A DNA stretch of 64,000 nucleotides, taken from Sceloporus undulatus (taxonomy: Eukaryota; Chordata; Lepidosauria; Squamata; Phrynosomatidae). The notes beneath the pieces were generated by a model that did no database searches, had not been told where the DNA came from, and worked only from the letters and a program-made list of their open reading frames with translations. The DNA lies in NCBI RefSeq assembly GCF_019175285.1, contig NC_056526.1, positions 11,660,691 to 11,724,690 on the forward strand. The letters run 5' to 3'. The position numbers and the translations under genes were made by a program. This document shows positions 35,801 to 48,100 of this stretch, piece by piece (positions within the stretch are counted from its first letter, which is position 1; each line of letters starts with the position of its first letter).

Positions 35801-38800
35801 ACAGCCGTGTTAGTCTGCAGAATCAGTATGTAGTGAGATCTCATAGCACCTTTGAGACTAACTGAAAGAAAGAATTTGGCAGCATGAGCTTTCGTAGATG
35901 TCAGTCTACTTCCTCATGCTGCCAACTTCTTTATTTCAGTTCGTCTCAAAGGTGCTACAAGATCTCTCTATATGCTTATATATACCTAGTTATGTCCAAT
36001 CAGTCTGTATCTAAGCTCCACTGTCCTGGTTTAACCCCTTTACTGCCACACACACCTATTTTAATCCAAACTAAAATCAGTTTAGAAAATCACACAAGCA
36101 TTAGCAAATCTCATGCCTTCCAGACATTTTGTACTACCATATTACCACTCTCATTACCCCCAGCAAACATGTGATCCAGTGTGATGGAAGTTAACAGGCA
36201 AAACAGCTGGAGGATACTTTGTCAGGGGAGGCGGTAGGATAGTGTAGGAAAGGAGGCCATGAGAAGGATATGAAAGCAACAGACCTCTGGACTGTCATTA
36301 CATAGCCACATTGGTGCAAGAGGGTATTCCTACTGTGTGCACATGTTCACCTTATCAGCTTATCGGCGTGAAACGGAAGGGGGTGGGAAGGGAGTGGAAA
36401 GATTGGGGCCACATTTAAAAAAAATTTATAAGCCACCCTGGATCCCCTTCTGGGCAGAATATAAATCCCATAAATAAACAAATAAATAAACAAATAAATA
36501 AATTCAACTTGTGTAGATTCCTCCTCAGATATTCACTTGGAGTGGCTAGATGAAAAGACAGTAACAACTTACCTTTTCGGAATATGAGTTTCCGGTTAGA
36601 TGTGAGCGCACAGACTGTATGATTTGGATCATGGTTTTCCTTCTCTGTGTTGGTTTTCATCTCATTAAATGAAGACTTTTCACAGATTTCACTAATCCCA
36701 CTCTCACTGGTGTTGACTCCCAGGAAGGCACTGACATTTTTCACAACTGCAGGAAGGTCCTGAGATAAGTGAACAAAAGAGGACAGGATCTCTTGTGTGC
36801 TGCCTGCTCATCTACTCAGGGTCCAGTGAAATGAGAGCTTTGCCTTTTTCTACTTTAAACTGGATTGGATGAGACTATATATAGCTAGCATCCTTTTATT
36901 TATAATGCCTTAAGTTAGATTTATAACCTTTTAACTTTTTCTAGTTATAGTTCCATTGCCATGATCATAAATGCCCCACAAACCTATCTTAAAATCCAGC
37001 CAGCAGGTACTGAGGGATGAAGTGTCCAGCCCTCTCCCATCAGTGAGTGATGGTGTGCCAGGGAGTTGTGTCAGGATCTCACAGGGGTCCCTGCTTCAGG
37101 TTGGCACACCACTGCTTGATTGTGGGAGAGGGCTGGACAATATAAAATTTGAATTGTGAAAAGGCCTAAGATTGCTAAACACACCTATTACGGAGTAAGC
37201 ACAATTGGAACACAAAAGGAACTCCTCACTTTGACTACTTATATGTCAACCACAAAAGAAAAGTCAGTAGCAAAAACTTGACACTAGAGGATGCTGATTT
37301 GGATTACATTTGGCCCTCCACATTTGCTGCTTTGACTTTTGCGGATTTGATAATTTGCTATTCTGATTAGTATGTTTTCTCTAGGAATATCCAAGTCCTC
37401 TAGCGCAATTCTGCTGAAAGTTGACCATAGAGTTGTGCTGGAGAACCTCAAAGTTCATAGAGAAAACATTTCTCTAGATATTTGTAGGTCCCCCAGCATG
37501 ATTCTGTGATCAACTTCTGGCAGATGTTGACCATAGAGTTGCACTAGAGAACCTAGAGATTCCTATAAAGATGTTCTCTTAGATAAAAAGAACAGTGTTG
37601 TTGTTTTTATTTGTGGTTTTTCCACATTTATGCGGGTACTTCACCCCTAACCCCAGAGAATGTGGAGGGACCATTTGCTAATCTAAGGGTTGGAGGACTA
37701 CATTAACCCTGCATGGGATTTTGAAAGGATGTGCCCCTACTGCATCCTATCCTACACTTCCGGACACCACACAACCCATCATTATAATAATGTCAGCTGG
37801 TGGTTTCCATGTCAATGTGTTGTGAACCCACTCCTATATTTTACCTGATCTTTAAAAGTGTGACTCAATGTACTGAAACTATTTTGTGGATTTGAGGAAG
37901 TCCAATGACATCCAATAACATCTCGAGATTTTACCCTCCACATCTTTCCATGTAAATCAACTATTTGCTGCAAGGAGAAAGAATGTTTTGTAGACTTTGG
38001 TCAGAGAGAACTGAATTCAAATTCCAACTGAGCCTCACATTTAATCTTAGGTCTTAAGGTTACTGTGAGGATACTTCTGTGAGGGAAACACATACAAAGT
38101 ACCACACTAGAGAGGGTTTATTTTTCACCATTTCAAATTTAATCAAGTGTGGCACTTTCACAGAAATGTAAGGGATTGGTTGGTTTTCACTGGGTTTTGT
38201 TGCTGTTGTTGTTGTTTCTTTTGAAAAAAGCATTTTTCAACAACATATTTACCTTTTTCATGTCTTCGTAGTACAAGAATAGTGTGTTTTTATCACTTCT
38301 GTGTCTCTCCCAGCTTAAAACATGCTCAAACCAGGATCCACAAACAACTGTAAAAAGATTTAAAACAAAAAACTTTTTGTGAATCCAGCAGTATTTCCAG
38401 CTCTTGATGTTGTTGTGTGCCTTCAAGTCATTTCCAACTTATGGTGGCCCTAACCTATGATGACCCTAAGGCAAACCTATCACTGGGTTGTCTTGGGCTG
38501 GGTGTGTGTAACTAGCCCAAGGTCACCAAGTGGGTTTCCATGGACAAATGGAATTGAACCCTGGTTTCCAGAGTCATCGTCCAATGCTCAAAGCAGTACA
38601 TCAAGCTGGCTTCCAGGTCTATTCTATAGCTAAGGTTTCACTCTATCACTTAGAGTGTTGGAGCAAGAAGACCTAGTAAAATTCTCTGAAGAGATATAAT
38701 CTCATATGGATAAGCACCACTGTTGTATCCAGACACTTGGAACATTGGCGCGGTACAGACCGCCCAAAAGTGGTATTAGAGTTAGGGAGCAGCACCATGT

Positions 38801-41800
38801 ACACACTCCCTAACCCTAATATGTGGCGGCAGTGGCATAATGGCGGTGCCATGTGTACACGGGCGCCACTATTATGATGTCACAGCCACGCCGCGTCCAA
38901 ACGGCACGTTCAAAGGGGTGGTCTGTACTGCACCATAGTTTTCTAATTACAGTACTATCTGTTAATTCGGGACCATGAGCTCATCAGACTTGAGACTGAC
39001 AATGGCCCTCCAAGGTTGCCATCAGGGGTGTTTTTCAGCCCTATAGAGAGAGATTAGAGAATGAACTTGGAACATCTTGCCTGAAAAGCATACACTGTTC
39101 ATTTTACATCAGAGATGGCTCTGTTGACCTCAGAAAATAAGGGTCTAATCGATTGTTGGTGATCACTAGAGTAGATCAACTGAATCAATTGGATTTCCCT
39201 ATGTGTGGACTCAACTCATCATTCAACAATTAATTCAATGTGTCTACTCAGTTGTCATTAACTGCTTTTGAGTTGATTTTGTCTCATGGCAACCCCATGA
39301 ATGTGACATCTCCAAACCTTCCTGTCCTCAACAGCTCAGCTCAGACCCTGCAGACTCAAGGCTGTGTCCTCCTTGATTGAGTCTATTCATCTGGTAGACA
39401 GTCTTTCTCTCATCCTTCTGCCCTCCACCTTTTCTAACATTGTTGCCTTTTCTAATGCATTATGCCTTCTCATGATGTGGCCAAAGTATGAAAGCCTCAA
39501 TTTAGTCATCTTGGCCTCCAGGGAGAGTTCTGACTCGATCTGTTCATGGACACATTTGTTTGTCTTTTGGCTGTCCATGCTAACCTCAGCAATCTTCTCC
39601 AGCACTATATCTCAGTTGATTTTCTTTCTGCTGGCTTTCTTCACTGTCCAGTTCCTGCATCTGCACATGGTGATGGAAACTACAGTGGTTTGGACGATCC
39701 TAACTATAGTTGGGACTAACCAAAAGGATTCCAAAGCCTTAATGGTTACTAGTCATGATGGATGGAGGAGAGGAAAAAGCATTTCAAGTCACATCATGAT
39801 GATCATTCATTCATTATCTTGCATTACAAGATGTCCAAAAGCAGCATGGTATTGTGGTCTGACTGAGGTGGGTAAAGGTACCGGTCTTGCCTTACCTTTC
39901 AGCTGTAAATTTAAACCCACTGCCATTCCCCCCCAACACAGCTCTTACCTCCTTGATGGAGAGTGGAGGAAGGAGCAGAGAAACACCAAGATTTGCTCCC
40001 ATTCCTGGCACCTTCAGATATATCCTCCCCCCACATATACACAATCTCTACTGTGGAAGCAAGATTCTTGTTAGGAAAGAATGGCTGTGGCTAAAAGGTA
40101 TAGAAAGACAGGTAGCTTTGCCTGGCTTCATTTAGTTTTATGGTATCTCACCTGGCTTCGCATTATGTTCACACTTAAACTTACAGAGGTCCCATCCTGT
40201 ATTGAACCTGGCAATCTTATAAGAGTGTTGGACAAGGGCTCCGAGACACCAGAGTTTAAATCTCTGCTTAGCCATGGAAACTCACTGGGTGGTTTGGGGC
40301 AAATCACACTTCATCGGCCTAAGAGAAAGATATTGACGAACTTCCTCTTAACAAAGTTTGCCAGGAAAACCCTAGGAAAGGGTGTCTATAAATCAAAGTC
40401 AACTTGATGGCAGATAACAATAACAAGCATTACACATTCCAGTCATGTCACTTTTTCCCTCTGTTGAATGACAAGAATTCTGACTGCTGCTCAGTTGATC
40501 TTTGGATTATCATTTCCACAGGAACACATTTTTACAGCCGTGCAATAAATCGGTATGAACAGCATTTAGATAACGTGAACAAGAGCAAAACCCTTCCCAC
40601 TTTTGACCTCAGCAGTGAGCTAAAGCTGCTGCAATAAAAGTGAGCCTATAGGCTTTGGGACTTGGATTTAACAGTCCAAGAACATCAACAGGGATACAAA
40701 ACAAGTTGTGTTTAGAAGGCAGATCAGGTGTCTACACATACAAGCCCAAATCTCTTATGGATTTAGAATGCAGCAGTGATGGCTGACAGCTTACATGTCA
40801 GCAAGGTGGTGAATCTGAACTGTAGGATTAATGCTGTTTGATACCACTTTAACTGCCCTGGCTCCATCCTATGGGATCCTGGGATTTGTAGTTGTGTGAG
40901 GTACCAGCATTCTTTGGCAGAGAATACTATAGACCTATTAAAACTACAAACCTAGGCTTCCATAGGGTAAAGCTACAGCACTTAAAAGAGTGCCAAGCTA
41001 CATTATTTCTACAGTGCTGATGCCCCAAAATCCAGAATCTCAGCTGCAAATTCTGTACTTTCACCAGTCAGCATTCACCACACCTGAATCAGCAGTGTGC
41101 TGTCATCTGTGACTCTTCAGAGAAACCAAAATAGGTTCAGCCCATGGATAGCTTCTTCAGATTTAAGTTCAGACTAAAACTCAGAGCAAATTCACTGCTA
41201 TGATGACATGCAAGCCACTGGCCACCATTAAAATGGGATGAGATGAGACACTCCCTCCCCCTGGTGCCTTGGCCCATAGCTTTCAACATCTGCTCTCAGC
41301 CCAGCAGTTGGTAAGCAGTTGGCTTGGTGTCCCAAACATCGGGATGGCCAATGTCTCTTTGCTCCCAGCTTAGAGCAAACTGTGAAAAAAGTTACTTGGG
41401 GGAGGGGGGCTTAACTCCCAGAATCTTCCAACCAGCATGGACATTGGCAGATTCTGAGAGTTGTGGTCAAAAACACATTTCTTTCTCCCCAAGCTCTGAT
41501 GCAGAGGATGTAGCCAGAAACTGGGACACCCAAGGAACTAAAAGGAGAAATCAGTGTCTTTACAACTGGGACACAAGACAAGCTTAAAAATTCTATCCAG
41601 TAAGTAGGCAATGCAATCTCGTTGCATCTATTGACACCAAACCTGTCTCCAAGGTGTGATGTCAACAGATGCCAATACTGAAGACCGGTCAAAGCTCAAT
41701 CCATGGTAGGGAAGGACAATGCCAGACCCAGAGCTCTGGTCCCACTGCTGTGTTTCTTTTCTGTCACTGCCCATTGACACTTCTTCTGGCCTCTTCTGCT

Positions 41801-44800
41801 GAGGTAGGAGTGGAAATTGGATCAAGGAGGTGAGAGGAGGAGAAGTGATGAGAGTGGTAAAAAGCAAGAAAAACTGATTCAAAGAGAAACCAAGCTTCAT
41901 TTCAAGAAAGAGTTTGGCTGTGTTAATATCCATGTAAAATCAGAACAAAAAGTTCTGGAAAGTCTTTTCCAGATAAACCCTCAAAGTCCTGATAAAGCTG
42001 GCAGAATTTGCACAGACATTTCATTTCAGATCTTATTTTGCATCAGTATTCCTGACCTAAGGTTGCCAGATATCAGCAAAGTGACTCAGCGTACTATCTC
42101 CAGAACCCCCCAACCACATGGCTAGTGGCTGTAGATCCCAAAAAGCAACTTTGCCAAAACCAGACCAAGAGAAGGGTATTCATATTATTTACCCACCAAG
42201 CTATTTACAAGGTGTGAGAGAAAGAGATACAACAAGACACATTCAGTCTTACCATCGCCTTGTAAGAACATCTGGAGGAAATGAGGCCAGGAATCAATGG
42301 TGGGGAGGTTTGGGTTCTCTCTGTAGTAATGGTACATGGAAACAGCAATATCTTTTGGATTTCTGATAATGTAAATAGCCTGCAAATTTAAACATTGCAA
42401 TAGCAAAGTAGGAATGCATTTCAGTACCTCATAATGAATTAGAGACTACACTTGTTCCTCCATATTCGCTAGGCTTAGGGATTTGTGGTTTTCCAGTGAA
42501 CATGGAAAAGTCACAAATAAGAATAATACAGTACCATGTTTTTACATGAGAGGATACCTCTCTAGGTCCTCCAGTGCAACTCTGTGGTCAACGTCCAACA
42601 GACATTGACCATAGAACTGCACTGGAGGAGCTACAAATGCCTAGTAGAGTATTCTCTCTAGGAATCTCTAGGTCTTTCAGTGCAACTTTTAGTTAAAGAT
42701 GACCATAGAGTTGCACTGGAGGACCTAGATATTCACAGAGAGAACATATTACTCAAATCCATGAATAATCACATCTGCAAATATCAAAGCAGCAAATATG
42801 GAGGGATGAATGTATTACATTATCTGGTTCACAAGGTGGGTAAACTATTCTGTTGCTGGACTGCAACTCTTTCAGGTCTAGGCAGCATAGCGAGTAATTA
42901 AAGTATGATGGTATTTGTGGTCCTAAAACATCTGGAGGGTCACAGGTTGCCTACCTAGCCTAGCCTCACTCATTTCATCATCATTTTCCTCTTGCAGAAA
43001 ATTATGCATCTTCAGAAAGTTTCGTGTGAGCAAGAATCCTGATTTTCCTGCATCCTTGCTCATATGGAGACTCCACATGAATAAGAACATCTTTTCAGAT
43101 TTGTCACTTTCCACACAAGAAAGGTGAAAACAGCCTCCAGAACTCCCTTCCTGAGAAAAGGAAGGATGGAAGGGTATGAATGGAATGGAATGGAGGAGTG
43201 CAGGTCTAGGCACTCCCCTTCTTCACATTTTGAACCCAACTCCTATAGGTAATTTCCTGAATATGGATCAGATCCCAGCCTAGCCACCTCACAGGATTGT
43301 GGGGAAAGTGAGGACTATGTATACTACTATGAGTTTCTTGGAGGAAACCCATAAAACAAATTATTGCATACCATGATTCTAGTGAAAATTTCCTGTGAGT
43401 CCTGCACTGGCATCTCATTGGACTCATGGACTGTTTTGGGTTAGTGTACATGTGTTAAATTTAATATACAATTTGTTGTATTGTTGCAAAAAATATATTG
43501 GGATTTACAGTCAACCCTCTGTGTCCATGAATTCAACCATCCACAGCCTAAAAATATTCAAAGAAAATCTATAATTTTCAAAAAGCTAACATTGATTTTG
43601 CCATTTTAAATAAGGAACACCATTTCCTTATGAAGGCGGTTGGCATTCACCTTCAATTGGTCTTGGATGATACTGATTTTCTAGACTCATTTCAAACTGG
43701 CTTCCGGGAAGGCTATGGAGTTGAGACTGCCATGGTCGCCTTGGTCGATGATCTCCGTCTGGGCATGGACAGGGGTAGCATGTCCCTGTTAGTGCTCTTA
43801 GACATCTCAGCGGCTTTCGATACCATTGACCATGGTATCCTTCTGGAACGCCTGAGGGAGTTGGGTATCGGGGGCACTGCGCTCCAGTGGTTCCGTTCCT
43901 ACCTCTCGGGTAGATTCCAGATGGTGCAGCTGGGGGACGTGTTCTCCGATAAGGGGGCGCTTACATCTGGCATCCCTCGAGGAGTCATTATGTCCCCTAT
44001 GCTATTTAACATGTACATGAAACCGCTGGGAGGGATCATCCGGAGACATGGGGCACGGTGTTATCAGTACGCTGATGACACCCAAATATGTTTCTCTGTG
44101 TCTCCGACTGATGCAGTGACCAGGGATGGCATCTCTCCTCTAGATGCCTGTCTGGAGTCAGTAATGGGCTGGATGAGGGAAAACAGACTCAGTTTGAATC
44201 CAGAGAAAACGGAAGTACTCGTGATAGGTTTCCCGGGCCCGGGGATGGAAATTTGTCTACCTGTCCTGAATGGGGTCATGCTCCCCCTGAAGGACTCCGT
44301 TAGCAGTCTGGGGGTGCTCCTGGACTCGTCACTCCACCTGACATCTCAGGTGGATGTGACAGTCAGGAGCACTTGTTATCAGCTTCGGCTGATACGCCAG
44401 CTGCGACCCTACCTGGGCCGGGGCGACCTTGAAACAGTGGTACATGCTCTGGTAACCTCTCAGTTCGATTTCTGTAATGCGCTCTACATGGGGCAACCCT
44501 TGTACCAAACCCGGAAGCTTCAATTAGTGCAGAACATGGCAGCTAGACTGGTCACTGGATGCCCCAGGACCAGCCATATAACACCTGTTCTACAAGATCT
44601 ACATTGGCTGCCCATTTGCTTCCGGGCGCAATACAAGGTGTTGGTTATCACCTACAAAGCCCTAAATGGCTTGGGCCCAGGGTACTTGGAGGACCACCTC
44701 TCCCCATATAATCCGCCCCGCACCCTCAGGTCAGCCGGGAAGCAACTGTTGAGGGTTCCAGATACGAAATATTCTGCGACTGCACAAAGGGCATTTTCCA

Positions 44801-45132
44801 GCTCGGCCCCGCAGCTCTGGAACTCTCTTCCCGGTGAGCTCCGCTCGGTTACCTCCCTTGACTTATTTAGGAAGAGGTTAAAAACCTTCCTCTTCCAACA
44901 GGCTTTCCCCCAGACAATGTAATACCTGCTCTCTCTCCGTTGCATCGTTGCACCTGCACTTTATGCTAGCTATTGTTGTGATTTTAATCTGTAAGCTTTT
45001 TATCTTGTTTTTAATCTGTATTATTGTATTGTTTGGGTTTTTTATGGATACTGTTTGCAAAATTGTACATTTGTTGTACTTCTGTGTAACCTGCTTTGAT
45101 CTACAAAGGAAAAGCGGGCTATAAATAAACAG

Positions 45133-45189
<57 letters not shown>

Positions 45190-48100
45190 NNNNNNNNNNT
45201 TAATGTGCCATTATTTAATGAGACTTGAGCATCCATGAATTTTGGTATTTATGGGAGAGGGTCCTGGAAACAAATCCGAGAGAATACCAAGAGCCCACTG
45301 TACATTGTGATTGTGTGTGCAATATTCAATTACATCAGCCCCATAGAATATTGAGGTGTATACTGGCTCTCAAGTATTTAAGCAGAAATTAAATTGGAGC
45401 TGTACATCTTACCTTGCATTGTTTTAGCCAAAAGGTTGAGGGCAACATGTCACCATCCAAGTGGGTTGGAATGATCCGCTTGCATGAAAGGCAATTCAAT
45501 TGCTCCAGTTTGGAAACATCTCCAAATTCAATTGGCGAAGTTAAAGCCACTTCAGATGCATAGAGGTGCATTATGATTTCAGCAAGCCAGTGAGTGCCTG
45601 GAAGGTAAGAAAGGAGAAAGGAGAGATATGAGCAGAGTACTGAATTGCTGCATGAGGTGCTGAAGCTGTGTACAAAGATGAGTCAAACACAACATCTCCC
45701 CTGACTGTGAATGGGAAGAAACTACTACCCACCAGGTAATTCGAGGACCTGTAACTTTTGTGGGCTTGTCTTCATGTTGGCTACAAGATTATAGGAGTTG
45801 CAGACACACACAGAATGATAAAATTTCCCACATTTTGTTGAGCACAGCCATCATTTTCTGAAACACCAACTTATGGTGGTGATGGAGAAGGTGCATAATC
45901 ACAGTCACTTTTCACAGACAAGCCAAAGCAGTAGCACAATTGACTAAACCAGTCCAGAAGTACTTCTTATACTTTGTTTCTGAGAAAAGGGAGAAGGGAG
46001 ATTGGCTTTTGGTCTGGTTCATTTTAACTAACAGCTGGGGGATTCAAGTCAAGATTGTTACTACAACCTCTTTCTGAAATTATTACATTCCCATTGTTGA
46101 CGATAGATATAACACAACACATGAGCTTGCCCAAGTTTTAGGATCTTCTGGGGAAATCTCTCCGTGTAAGGCGAATTCCGCCTATGCTCGAGCCCCATTG
46201 GAAACAATGGGGCTCGTGCGCGGTGGCGTGGCGGCGCGGGCGCGCACATGGCGCAACGGGCGCACGCGCCTGTTCAATTGAATGGGACGCGCTGCCCCTT
46301 CCACCCTGCGCGTGCCCCGCGGCTTGAGCACGTATGCTCAAGGCCACGTATGGCGCGCCCACGTATGGCGCGGGCACACTGTAAATGAAAAAGGGACAGG
46401 GTGCATCTACATTGTAGCAATAATGCAGTTTGGCACCACTTTAAGTGCTGTAGCTCCAGCCTATGGAATCCTGAAATTTGTAGAATTACAAGATCTTTAG
46501 CTTTCTCCTCCAAAGCATGCTGGTGCCTCACAAAACTACAAATCCCAGGATTCTGAAGGTTGGAGCCATGACAATTTGAATGCCCCCACAGAAACCTCAG
46601 TTATCAATAAAATGGTAAGCTGTCTGGGACCCAGACTGCCCATGCAGTCATAGATGTATGCTCTACCACACAAAACATTCCCTGCACATAGATAGCTAAT
46701 CTTTCAGGGAAAGGGAACGATCACAACCTTCCCCACCATGGGTCATACAGTTTCCAAGACATGTTTATGCACATGCACATATTGAGCATTTGCTCAAATG
46801 AGCTTCTGCCTCCAGCTTGAAGTGGAACAGTTCAACCAGAACTTTGAAATTTTACTTTTAAGGACTACACCTTCCAGAATGGCCACTGTGGGAACAAATC
46901 AGTCTAGTCCTGTTCCTCCCAGCAGATGGCTATGGGAAGCCCACAGACAGGACATGAGCACAATAGCCACTTCTCACCCATGTTCCCCAGCAACTGGTAC
47001 TAAGACTCATAAATGTCCCTCATACCAGAGTAGGTATATCACATTGTGACTTGTAACCACTGATAATCTTATCATCCATCCATTTGTCCAATTTCATTCA
47101 TAAGCTATCCAAGTGGCAGCAAATCCCACAATTTAACTATGTGCCATATGAAGAATTCCTTCTGTTCCTTTGTCTTGAATTTCCCACACTTCAGTTTCAC
47201 TGGATGGCCAAGGGTTCTAGCAATATCTCCTTTCTAGTATTATCTCTCTTTGCACTTTGTCTACACCATGGCGTAATTTTATACAGCTCTGTCATGTGTT
47301 CCCCTACCCTTCTCATCCTTACTCACTTGCCTTTTTCAAGACTAAATAGCCCCTAAATTTTTCATCCAGCCAACGTGGTGCAGTGGTTTGAACTCTGGAA
47401 TAGAAGACTTCAGGAGACCAGAGTTCGAATCCCTGCACTGTTATGGAAATCCCCTGGGTGACCCTGGGCAAGTCACACTCTCTCAACCTGAGAGGAGAAC
47501 AATGGCAAACATCCTCAGAAGCAAATGTGCCAAGAAAACTCTATGGTAAGGTCCCCATATGTTGCAGATGAGAACAGTAACTTATTTCATGCCACAGTAA
47601 TTCGGTTTGTCCCTTTCTCCACCTTTGAATAAACACTACTTTTAACTTTTGAAGGGAAGATAGGCATGGAAGGTATTACGATGCAGGAATTTCAAAGCTC
47701 CCTCCAGATTTGTGTTGGAATTCCACCAGTTTTCCTGGAGACAACAGCATTTTGCAGTCTTAAACTCTCTGGGCTCTCCTTTCCCCTTTCTCCCTCTCAA
47801 GCAACATTTTCTCCTTGGAATACTAAGCACAGAATAACAAGGTTTCAAGATTATAAACTCCCACAAGGTGGGTAAACTGTGCTGTTGCTGGACTGCACCT
47901 CTTTCAGGTCTAGGCAGCATAGCAAGTAAGTAAAGTATGATGGGATCTGTGGTCCTAAAACATCTGGAGGGTCACAACTAGGAGAAGGAAGGATATAAAT
48001 TAACCAAATCAAAATAAAATATGTCAGGGTCTATCTCTGTCTGTCTCACATGCACATTTTCTACTTCAGCCATCTAAATCTGGTATAACAAGATAGCCAT

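Noticed and set aside
39364-40074. 236-codon + strand open frame
   Set aside because: It is the antisense of an RTE-type LINE fragment followed by unrelated sequence; no protein family resembles it.
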